This document shows positions 7,065-15,679 of a stretch of 15,679 nt of DNA, piece by piece. The notes below the pieces were generated by a model that was given only the letters and a program-made list of their open reading frames with translations, had not been told where the DNA came from and searched no databases. The stretch covers positions 1 through 15,679 of the forward strand of contig VFKS01000406.1 of assembly GCA_009885425.1 (NCBI GenBank), read 5' to 3'. This DNA is from Novosphingobium sp. GTDB lineage: Bacteria; Pseudomonadota; Alphaproteobacteria; Sphingomonadales; Sphingomonadaceae. Position 1 is the first letter of the stretch; each line of letters begins with the position of its first letter. Made by a program: the position numbers and the translations under genes.

Positions 7065-7901
7065 TCAGGGCTTGGGTGCGGCGGGAGCTTCGGGTGCCTC
7101 AGGCGGCGTGGGTGCGGCCGGCGCATCGCCATCCTTCTGCTGGATCGGCGATTCGCAGACCAGTTTGCCTGAGCCCATCGAGCTGAGCGTGCAGCGCGCC
7201 CGGCCCTTTACCGTGACATTGCCCGAACCCATGATGTTGGCCTCAACCTCACCATCAGAGGTGAAGGCGGTGCTGCCTGAGCCCGCAATCGAAACATCGG
7301 CCTTGTCGGTCCGGAGTGCATCCATCTGCGCCGACCCGCTGCCGGCGATAGTCACATCCAAAGTTTTGACATTCCCCGCAGCGCGGAAATTGCCCGATCC
7401 GGCGATGGTCAGATCGAGCGATTCGCCGGAAATGGCGGTGGTTTCAATCGTTCCCGATCCGGCCACGGTGACATTTGCCTTGCTGGCCAGATTGGCGGCG
7501 GTGATCTTGCCTGATCCCGCCATCACTACTTCCTTGGGCGCCGGCATGGTCACATTGACGATCGCGACCTGACTGCCCGAACCGAACATCTCGCCCTTGC
7601 GGTGGATCGCCAGACTGCCATCCTTGATGCTGAAGCGCAGTTGGTCCTTGACCGCCTGATCGCCCTCAACCGTGATAACCAGCTTGTCGCCGGTGGTGAC
7701 CCGGACTTCGTCGGGACCAGCCATGACCAGCTCATCCGGCGCGGGGCCCGACATATCAAGTTCGGCCAGCGGCTTGCCCTCTTCACCGTTGATGCTGATG
7801 TTGGAACCCTTGAAGCCGTCGCAGCCCGCAACCCCGGCGGCGAGCGCCACCGCGATGATTGGACCCATGGCTTTGGCGAAGTGGCCGAACTTGAACTTCA
7901 T
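7065..7901 (-). CDS. DUF2807 (head GIN domain) lipoprotein
   Basis: The start is the ATG at 7901, with AGGAG seven bases upstream; this gives 278 residues. The N-terminus is a lipoprotein signal (MKFKFGHFAK, hydrophobic stretch, GVAGC) with Cys27 as the lipidated residue. The body matches the DUF2807 auto-transporter-adhesin-like fold: at least seven units of about 18-20 residues, each centred on a GSG turn (MAGSGKI, VAGSGTI, IAGSGNF, IAGSGSA, IAGSGST, IMGSGNV, SMGSGKL). They would stack as a beta-helix. A Pro/Ala/Glu tail follows (PAAPTPPEAPEAPAAPKP). It is probably held at the outer membrane and exposed to periplasm or surface. The function is not established for the family. A dyad lies over the likely promoter, so the gene may be under a dedicated repressor or activator. 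Confidence 0.87.
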   Translation of the reverse strand: MKFKFGHFAKAMGPIIAVALAAGVAGCDGFKGSNISINGEEGKPLAELDMSGPAPDELVMAGPDEVRVTTGDKLVITVEGDQAVKDQLRFSIKDGSLAIHRKGEMFGSGSQVAIVNVTMPAPKEVVMAGSGKITAANLASKANVTVAGSGTIETTAISGESLDLTIAGSGNFRAAGNVKTLDVTIAGSGSAQMDALRTDKADVSIAGSGSTAFTSDGEVEANIMGSGNVTVKGRARCTLSSMGSGKLVCESPIQQKDGDAPAAPTPPEAPEAPAAPKP

Positions 7902-7908
7902 GGCGATT

Positions 7909-7913
7909 CTCCT
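7909..7913 (-). promoter_or_regulatory. Ribosome binding site deciding the DUF2807 start
   Basis: AGGAG on the minus strand, seven bases from the ATG at 7901. The longer reading, from a TTG at 7943, would run through this site and through the dyad at 7919-7940, so it is rejected. Confidence 0.7.
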
Positions 7914-7918
7914 GCAAT

Positions 7919-7940
7919 CTGTATTGCCGACATAATACAG
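7919..7940 (-). promoter_or_regulatory. Dyad-symmetric candidate operator before the DUF2807 gene
   Basis: CTGTATT at 7919-7925 and AATACAG at 7934-7940 are exact inverted repeats of seven bases separated by eight, about one helical turn and a half centre to centre. The minus strand has a possible -35 TTGAAT just upstream (about 7951-7956), which would put the -10 inside the dyad. A bound dimer would therefore cover the promoter. The binding protein is unknown and not encoded in the window. Confidence 0.5.
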
Positions 7941-7966
7941 CAAAGCGGACTATTCAAGGGGCAACG

Positions 7967-7996
7967 AAAAAGGGCCGCCCCACCGGGACGGCCCTT
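7967..7996 (-). terminator. Rho-independent terminator of carD
   Basis: AAGGGCCG (7970-7977) pairs with CGGCCCTT (7989-7996). Inside it CCC pairs with GGG across one mismatch, around a three-base loop. On the minus strand the stem runs into five T. It lies 22 bases after the carD stop, separating carD from the DUF2807 gene, which then needs its own promoter. Confidence 0.85.
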
Positions 7997-8018
7997 GGTC
8001 TATCGGTACGAAACCGTC

Positions 8019-8558
8019 CTAGACAGTCGCTGCAGCAGCTTCTGCATAGTACCGCGGCGCGTGCTCGTTGAGGATCGCGAGGATCTTCTTCAGCGCCGAA
8101 GGTTCGTCGGTCTTTTCCATCGCGGCCAGTTCGCGCGCGAGGCGCGAGGAGGCGGCTTCAAAGATCTGCCGTTCGGAATAGCTCTGTTCAGGCTGATCGT
8201 CAGCGCGGAACAGGTCGCGGGTCACTTCGGCAATCGAGACGAGATCGCCCGAATTGATCTTGGCTTCGTATTCCTGGGCGCGGCGCGACCACATCGTGCG
8301 CTTGACCTTTGGCTTGCCGGTCAAGGTATCGAGCGCTTCGCGAAGGGTTTTGTCCGAAGATAGCTTACGCATCCCGATCGCTTCGACCTTGTTGGTCGGC
8401 ACGCGCAGGGTCATGCGTTCTTTTTCAAACCGGAGCACATAGAGTTCCAGAGTCATCCCGGCGATTTCCTGCTCTTGCAGTTCGATCACCCGGCCAACCC
8501 CATGTTTAGGATAGACAACGTAGTCACCAACGTCAAAGGCGTGGGCCTTGGCTACCAT
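8019..8558 (-). CDS. carD: CarD-family RNA polymerase-binding transcription regulator
   Basis: A 179-residue cytoplasmic protein. The N-terminal Tudor-like domain that binds the RNA polymerase beta subunit covers roughly residues 8-65 (FDVGDYVVYPKHGVGRV, YVLRFEKERMTLRVP). The helical C-terminal domain that contacts the upstream edge of the transcription bubble covers about 75-165 (KPKVKRTMWSRRAQEYEAKI, SYSERQIFEAASSRLARELA). The Trp in TMWSRR is at the position of the conserved wedge Trp. CarD proteins stabilise the open promoter complex, especially at ribosomal and stress-related promoters. AAAGGA lies seven bases from the ATG. The gene has its own terminator. It lies downstream of fdxA on the same strand, but a 276-base gap with a TATAAT element suggests separate transcription. 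Confidence 0.95.
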   Translation of the reverse strand: MVAKAHAFDVGDYVVYPKHGVGRVIELQEQEIAGMTLELYVLRFEKERMTLRVPTNKVEAIGMRKLSSDKTLREALDTLTGKPKVKRTMWSRRAQEYEAKINSGDLVSIAEVTRDLFRADDQPEQSYSERQIFEAASSRLARELAAMEKTDEPSALKKILAILNEHAPRYYAEAAAATV

Positions 8559-8583
8559 GCAAACGTCCTTTCAATCGCGGGAC

Positions 8584-8600
8584 CGGTGCTGGTTGCACCG
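8584..8600 (-). promoter_or_regulatory. Stem-loop in the carD leader
   Basis: CGGTGC (8584-8589) and GCACCG (8595-8600) pair perfectly around a five-base loop. The hairpin lies 12 bases upstream of the carD ribosome binding site in the predicted leader. It has no T run on either side, so it is not a terminator. It may affect stability or translation of the leader; that is inference. Confidence 0.45.
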
Positions 8601-8736
8601 AGAGCGACGGCGTTGGTAGTCAGCGATCGGGCAACACGGTCGCGGCCCGGCTCGATGCTGACATCAACCGTCTGTGGGGATCCCGCCTTTCCTGATTTCA
8701 GGCTGCGCGCCGGGCAAAACCCCGCTGCAGTCATGC

Positions 8737-8742
8737 ATTATA
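8737..8742 (-). promoter_or_regulatory. Candidate -10 element for carD
   Basis: The minus strand reads TATAAT in a short AT-rich island (8731-8766) within otherwise GC-rich sequence. No good -35 hexamer stands at 16-18 bases upstream, so the promoter may rely on an extended -10 or an activator. Transcription from here would give a leader of roughly 170 bases before the carD start. The intergenic region 8559-8834 otherwise holds the leader stem-loop and the weak fdxA terminator, with no supportable gene. Confidence 0.4.
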
Positions 8743-8814
8743 TAGCACAACTGTAACATAATTACCAGTGCCGAGAATCCTTGCGGGTTCGTGCGACCGT
8801 TTCAATGCAGGATA

Positions 8815-8831
8815 AAGGGGCCTTACCCCTT
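8815..8831 (-). terminator. Weak hairpin terminator after fdxA
   Basis: AAGGGG (8815-8820) and CCCCTT (8826-8831) pair around a five-base loop. On the minus strand the hairpin starts four bases after the fdxA stop and is followed by only a short T stretch (TTTAT counting the stem end). It could end the helicase/S4/fdxA unit partially and let some transcription continue to carD. Confidence 0.5.
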
Positions 8832-8834
8832 CAA

Positions 8835-9173
8835 TCAATCGCCCTCGCCGGGTTCGGCTGAGAAGAACTTGTCGAACTTGCCCTCTTCACCCTTGTACTC
8901 GTCGGCGTCGGCCGGCGGCTCTTTCTTGGTGGTGATGTTGGGCCATTCGGCGGAATACTTGGTGTTGAGCTCCAGCCAGGTTTCAAGCCCGCTTTCGGTA
9001 TCGGGCAGAATCGCTTCGGCCGGGCATTCAGGCTCGCAGACACCGCAATCGATGCATTCGCTGGGGTTGATCACCAGCATATTTTCGCCCTCATAGAAGC
9101 AATCGACCGGGCAGACCTCGACGCAGTCGGTGTACTTGCACTTGATGCAGGCGTCGGTGACGACATAGGTCAT
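8835..9173 (-). CDS. fdxA: 7Fe ferredoxin FdxA
   Basis: A 112-residue ferredoxin with nine cysteines at 9, 12, 17, 21, 25, 40, 43, 46 and 50, the same pattern as Azotobacter ferredoxin I shifted by one. By that comparison Cys9, Cys17 and Cys50 hold a [3Fe-4S] cluster and Cys21, Cys40, Cys43 and Cys46 hold a [4Fe-4S] cluster. The roughly 55-residue C-terminal extension, ending in an acidic tail, is normal for FdxA. It is a soluble electron carrier whose partners are not defined. Its ATG overlaps the stop of the upstream S4 gene (ATGA at 9170-9173). An AAGGGG lies eleven bases upstream inside that gene, a long spacing, so translation is probably coupled to the S4 gene. Confidence 0.96.
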   Translation of the reverse strand: MTYVVTDACIKCKYTDCVEVCPVDCFYEGENMLVINPSECIDCGVCEPECPAEAILPDTESGLETWLELNTKYSAEWPNITTKKEPPADADEYKGEEGKFDKFFSAEPGEGD

Positions 9174-9481
9174 GGCTCAATTGTCCCCTTAGGCGTGTTG
9201 TCTTGCCCTGCTGCTATGGGATTTGCAGCGCCCGCGTCAAGCGCGCGATAGCAGCCTTGTGCTTCGGCCGGCGGCCCGCGCCGCACCGGAAGCGCCAGCA
9301 GCTCGATCACTTGCACCTCGTTTCCCAGCGGAACCACCAGAATATCGCCCGGTTTGACCGCCTGTGCGGCGCGCGTGGTGCGCTGGCGATTGATCCGGAT
9401 ATGGCCCGCTGTAACAAGTTCCTGAGCGGCCGCGCGCGACTTGCTCAGCCGCAGGAACCACATAAGTTTGTCGATCCGCAC
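9170..9481 (-). CDS. S4-domain RNA-binding protein (Hsp15-like)
   Basis: I choose the GTG at 9481, which gives 103 residues starting [12 protein letters not shown]. This is the typical first strand and helix of an S4 domain, and the longer upstream reading only translates the end of the helicase gene in another frame. The S4 fold covers about residues 2-60 ([20 protein letters not shown], then [20 protein letters not shown]). A basic RRGPP segment and a short variable tail follow. The family includes Hsp15, which binds 50S subunits carrying stalled nascent chains, so an rRNA or tRNA-bound target is likely. GAGG lies about eleven bases before the GTG. The gene starts 13 bases after the helicase stop and overlaps fdxA by ATGA, so it sits inside one minus-strand operon. 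Confidence 0.9.
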   Translation of the reverse strand: MRIDKLMWFLRLSKSRAAAQELVTAGHIRINRQRTTRAAQAVKPGDILVVPLGNEVQVIELLALPVRRGPPAEAQGCYRALDAGAANPIAAGQDNTPKGTIEP

Positions 9482-9494
9482 CGGGTGCCGAACC

Positions 9495-12050
9495 TCAAGG
9501 CAGCAGCCGGGCCAGCGCGGCGAAGGCGTTGGCGGGCTCGGGCTGCGGCCTGCTGTGGCTGTGCTGCGGAACTGCCCGCACCGGACTGCGCCGTGCGGGT
9601 GGTTGCCACGACCATAGCGGCAGCAGCTGCGGGCCGCAGACCCCTTCACCAAGCGGAGTCGGGACCCGGGCCATGAACCCGGCCAGACGCAGCAGGCGCG
9701 AATAGCTGTCGGTGTTCAGGCCAGTCGAGATCGCCAGTGCCGGATCGAGCACGAAGTCCCGCTTCTTGCGCGAAGCTTCGCGGCGGTCATGGGCTTGCCG
9801 GATCAGCTTGTCGGCCACGTCAACCCGCACGGCCTGACGTCCCAGTTGCCGGTAGCCGGGCGGAACGGTGCCTTCCTCAGGCAAACCAACCACCGAAGGC
9901 ATATGCGGCACTGGCGGCGGAACCGAGTGCCCTCGTGCCGCTTGCAGCGTGCGCCAGGCCTGAAGCGGCGCGGGCTTGAGCATCGCCGGAACATAGATAT
10001 CGAGCGCTCCGATTCGTGCGCCAAGCGTGCGCAGCGACGAACGGCGGTCCGCCGTCAGGCCTTCGATCCCCGAGGCCGTCCGATCAATCAGACCGCCCGC
10101 TTCGGTCAGCCGGATCAACAGCGCGCGCAGTTCGGGACCCGATTCGGGATCGGAAGCGGCTGTTTCGATCTGGCGCAGCGGCTCGAGCGGGGCCAATGCC
10201 CGATCGAGCCAGACGGTCAGCGCTGCCAGCAGCCGCTTGCGCTGCTCGCTGGCCAAGCCTTCCAGCGGCGGGTCAAGCTTGAGCCGGGGGGCGAGCAAGC
10301 TGCGCCCGGTTTCGAGCCGGGCGATTTCGTCATTGTCCCACAGCAGCCGCGATCCATCGAAAGCAAGCCGCGGCGCGCCCCCGTCCAATTCGGCCAGCAA
10401 GGCTTCGGCGCGCTGTTTGAGCAGGACCGGCAGGTGCCGTTCGGCGGCGGCCAGCAGCAGCTTACGGTCAGCGAGGCGGCACAGCGGATCAACCTGAAAC
10501 CGAAAACCGACCAGATGGCCAATCCCCTCGCCATCGACTTCAACCTCATCGTCATCGACCAGCTTTACCGGGAGCAGGGCGGCATCGGGGCCGAGCTTTT
10601 TCATCAACACCGATGTGCGACGGTTGACGAACCGTTCGGTCAGCCGCGCGTGGAGCGCATCGGACAGGCGGGCCTCGACTGCCCGGGCGCGGGCGGCCAT
10701 CTCTTCTTTGGCCAGCACCCAATCGGGCCGCTGGGAAATGTAGGACCAACTGCGGATCGCGGCGATCCGCATCTGCAGAGTGTCGATATCACCGGCCGGA
10801 TTGTCGAGCTCGGCGATCGCCCGCGCGACGAAATCGCCGCCAAGCTGGCCATCGCGCAGATCTTGCCACAACCGCGCGACAAACCGCGAATGGGTCTCGG
10901 CGCCTTGGTTACGGAAATCGGGCAGGCAGCAGACCTGCCAGAACCGCTGGACCTGCCGCGATCCACGGACAGCATCCCTGATTTCGGCATCTTCGGCCAG
11001 GCGGCGCAGCACTGCCAGATCAATCGCCTGAATGGCCGGGGCCAGCTCGGCCCGTTCCGGCGGCCGCGAAAGATCGGCAATCAGGGTATCGAGGCTCGCA
11101 AAATCGAGCTCGGTTTCGCGCCACAGCAATCGGGTCTGCGGCGGAAAGCGGTGTTCCTCAATTGCGTAGATTTCCTCGGGCGAAAACTCCGCGTCGTGGC
11201 CGCCGCTGCCTGCCAGCGTCCCAAAAGTCCCATCGCGCTGATGGCGCCCGGCGCGCCCGGCGATCTGCGCCATTTCGGCGCTGGTCAGACGGCGTTGGCG
11301 GATCCCGTCAAATTTGCTGAGCCCCGCAAAGGCAACGTGTTCGATATCGAGATTGAGCCCCATGCCGATCGCATCGGTGGCGACCAGATAGTCTACCTCG
11401 CCGTTCTGATAGAGCTCGACCTGCTTGTTGCGGGTTTCGGGCGAAAGCGCGCCCATCACCACCGCTGCGCCGCCGCGAAACCGGCGGAGCATTTCGGCGA
11501 CAGCATAAACCTGCTCGGCACTGAAGGCGACAATCGCGCTGCGTGGCGGAATCCGGCTGAGCTTCTTGGCCCCGCCATGGCTCAATGTCGAAAAGCGCGG
11601 ACGGCTGACAATCTCGGCCCTGGGCAGCAAAGCGCGGATCGCCGGCTCGATTGTGGCCGAACCCAGCAGCATGGTTTCTTCGCGCCCCCGGGCGTGCAAC
11701 ACGCGATCGGTGAAGATGTGCCCGCGCTCACGGTCGGCGGCGAGCTGGGCTTCGTCGAGGGCGACAAAGGCCAGATCGGCGCTCATCGGCATGGCCTCGA
11801 CCGTGCACAGCAGATAGCGGGCGGTCGGCGGTTCGATCCGCTCCTCTCCGGTGATCAGCGCAACCTGGGCGGGGCCCTTGATGGCACAGACCTTGTCATA
11901 GACTTCGCGCGCCAGCAGTCGCAGCGGAAACCCGATCATGCCCGATGAATGTGCGCAAAGCCGCTCGATCGCGAGGTGGGTCTTACCGGTATTGGTCGGG
12001 CCGAGCACCGCCTTGAGACGGTCGGTTCGGTCATGGGGTGACTGCGACAT
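9495..12050 (-). CDS. SUV3-like superfamily 2 RNA helicase
   Basis: The product has 851 residues from the ATG at 12050; an in-frame TTG at 12068 would add six. Helicase motifs are complete: Walker A GPTNTGKTH (17-25), DEAQ motif II (99-102), SAT motif III (131-133), motif V VATDAIGMGLNL (223-234) and motif VI QIAGRAGR (262-269). The DEAQ box and the early GPTNTGKT match the mitochondrial SUV3/alphaproteobacterial group, ATP-driven 3'-5' RNA unwinding enzymes linked to RNA decay. The long C-terminal part is helical and of unknown detail. The last about 60 residues are basic and Pro/Arg-rich (QPPARRSPVRAVPQHSHSRP) and end NAFAALARLLP. No ribosome binding site is visible. It is the first gene of a unit with the S4 and ferredoxin genes and is divergent from the M23 gene. 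Confidence 0.9.
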   Translation of the reverse strand: MSQSPHDRTDRLKAVLGPTNTGKTHLAIERLCAHSSGMIGFPLRLLAREVYDKVCAIKGPAQVALITGEERIEPPTARYLLCTVEAMPMSADLAFVALDEAQLAADRERGHIFTDRVLHARGREETMLLGSATIEPAIRALLPRAEIVSRPRFSTLSHGGAKKLSRIPPRSAIVAFSAEQVYAVAEMLRRFRGGAAVVMGALSPETRNKQVELYQNGEVDYLVATDAIGMGLNLDIEHVAFAGLSKFDGIRQRRLTSAEMAQIAGRAGRHQRDGTFGTLAGSGGHDAEFSPEEIYAIEEHRFPPQTRLLWRETELDFASLDTLIADLSRPPERAELAPAIQAIDLAVLRRLAEDAEIRDAVRGSRQVQRFWQVCCLPDFRNQGAETHSRFVARLWQDLRDGQLGGDFVARAIAELDNPAGDIDTLQMRIAAIRSWSYISQRPDWVLAKEEMAARARAVEARLSDALHARLTERFVNRRTSVLMKKLGPDAALLPVKLVDDDEVEVDGEGIGHLVGFRFQVDPLCRLADRKLLLAAAERHLPVLLKQRAEALLAELDGGAPRLAFDGSRLLWDNDEIARLETGRSLLAPRLKLDPPLEGLASEQRKRLLAALTVWLDRALAPLEPLRQIETAASDPESGPELRALLIRLTEAGGLIDRTASGIEGLTADRRSSLRTLGARIGALDIYVPAMLKPAPLQAWRTLQAARGHSVPPPVPHMPSVVGLPEEGTVPPGYRQLGRQAVRVDVADKLIRQAHDRREASRKKRDFVLDPALAISTGLNTDSYSRLLRLAGFMARVPTPLGEGVCGPQLLPLWSWQPPARRSPVRAVPQHSHSRPQPEPANAFAALARLLP

Positions 12051-12146
12051 AGCGGCGAGGTTTGGCAAGGCGAGCGGGGCCGGGCAAGCCCGCGCGTTAG
12101 GGGATTCCCCGACCTTGCGACGAGCCGTCCGGAAATGGGACTGGTC

Positions 12147-12163
12147 TTAGCTGAAGATTAACC
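12147..12163 (+). promoter_or_regulatory. Candidate CtrA box upstream of the M23 peptidase gene
   Basis: TTAG-CTGAAGA-TTAACC differs by one base from the CtrA consensus TTAA-N7-TTAAC. It lies 50 bases upstream of the GTG at 12214 and about 100 bases from the divergent helicase start, so it could serve either gene. Its position favours the M23 gene. The rest of the 163-base intergenic region (12051-12213) shows no clear -35/-10 pair. Confidence 0.45.
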
Positions 12164-12213
12164 ACGCCCGGTGCAAAGAGGGTTCCGAGTTGTAGTGCTC
12201 TTGGGGGCCTAAC

Positions 12214-15344
<3,131 letters not shown>

Positions 15345-15345
<1 letters not shown>

Positions 15346-15679
15346 TGAGCGTGATACGGATCGAGACGGAACGCCTGGTGCTGCGATCGTGGCAGGCGGA
15401 AGATGCCGACGCGTTTCTGGTGGTCAATTCCGATCCCGAAGTCATGGCCACACTCGGCCCGGTGATGGACCGTGATCAGGTGGCTGCAACGATTGTGCGG
15501 ATGCAGGGAATCGAGGCTGAACATGGCCACTGTTTCTGGGCGATGATCCGGCGCGAGGATGATCGCCTGATCGGCTGGTGCGGCGCGATTCGCGGCTCGG
15601 TCGATCCGATCAAGGATAAGGCTGAGATCGGTTGGCGGATGGCGCGGGATGCATGGGGACACGGCTATGCCACCGAAGC
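15345..15679 (+). CDS. GNAT N-acetyltransferase, RimJ/RimL type (copy 2, cut by window end)
   Basis: The first 111 codons and two bases of a second GNAT gene. The ATG at 15345 overlaps the TGA of copy 1, with GGGG five bases upstream at 15336-15339. The reading is open to the end of the window. Visible parts are IETERLVLRSWQAEDADAF (6-24), the strand DRLIGWCGAIRG (73-84) and the acetyl-CoA site EIGWRMARDAWGHGYATEA (94-112), which keeps the standard W-G-x-G-Y-A-T-E motif better than copy 1. The pair are diverged neighbours rather than a recent duplication, since only the family framework is shared. The substrate is unknown and the C-terminal part is outside the window. Confidence 0.88.

Noticed and set aside
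8552..8734. 60-codon minus-strand frame in the carD leader, overlapping the carD start
   Set aside because: Its ATG lies at or before the likely transcription start, no ribosome binding site precedes it, and the sequence shows no domain or clear codon bias. It remains a remote leader-peptide possibility.
9482..9652. Upstream extension of the S4 protein reading frame
   Set aside because: This part only re-reads the end of the helicase gene in another frame and yields low-complexity sequence. The S4 domain begins exactly at the GTG at 9481.
9789..11948. Very long open frame (719 codons) antisense to the helicase gene
   Set aside because: It is the mirror of a GC-rich gene whose own frame has complete helicase motifs. 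Its translation shows no domain, only Arg/Gln/Pro-rich sequence typical of antisense shadows.

Overview
The window looks like a core chromosomal segment of a GC-rich alphaproteobacterium, most likely from the order Sphingomonadales. The evidence is the overall composition, the chain SUV3-like RNA helicase / S4 RNA-binding protein / 7Fe ferredoxin FdxA / CarD, a porphobilinogen synthase lacking the zinc-binding cysteines, and the dense packing with stop/start overlaps. The genus cannot be fixed from the sequence alone. I see no insertion sequence, prophage, CRISPR array, rRNA or tRNA gene, and no gene-free stretch longer than about 280 bases.

Left part (1-3154): the tail of a plus-strand acyl-CoA dehydrogenase; a long inverted repeat and a perfect palindromic terminator; a minus-strand secreted glycine-zipper protein; a minus-strand free methionine-R-sulfoxide reductase (fRMsr); and a divergent plus-strand membrane-anchored sorbosone/glucose dehydrogenase-like protein.

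Middle (3161-8558): a minus-strand two-gene unit encodes a DmdC-like acyl-CoA dehydrogenase and, joined to it by an ATGA overlap, a DUF815 AAA-type ATPase. Divergent from it is a Sua5-type threonylcarbamoyl-AMP synthase for tRNA t6A synthesis. Minus-strand genes follow for a small lipoprotein, a DUF2807 lipoprotein with seven GSG-centred repeats and a dyad over its likely promoter, and the RNA polymerase-binding regulator CarD with its own terminator and a long leader.

Right part (8835-15679): a minus-strand unit reads helicase, then S4 protein (13-nt gap), then FdxA (ATGA overlap). Divergent from it, a plus-strand unit starts with an M23 endopeptidase and continues into hemB and two tandem RimJ/RimL-type GNAT acetyltransferases, the second cut by the window end. 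HemB and GNAT 1 overlap as TTGA, GNAT 1 and GNAT 2 as TGATG.

Most of the window is housekeeping: envelope (glycine-zipper protein, M23 peptidase, lipoproteins), translation and RNA (Sua5, S4, helicase), transcription (CarD), tetrapyrrole synthesis (HemB), acyl-CoA oxidation and oxidative repair (fRMsr). No clearly new system is visible. The leads most worth following are regulatory: CtrA-like full sites about 50 bases upstream of two envelope genes, a GC-only hairpin abutting the hemB start codon, a dyad before the DUF2807 gene, and the coupled helicase/S4/ferredoxin and dehydrogenase/DUF815 pairs, whose partnerships are not explained by known function.
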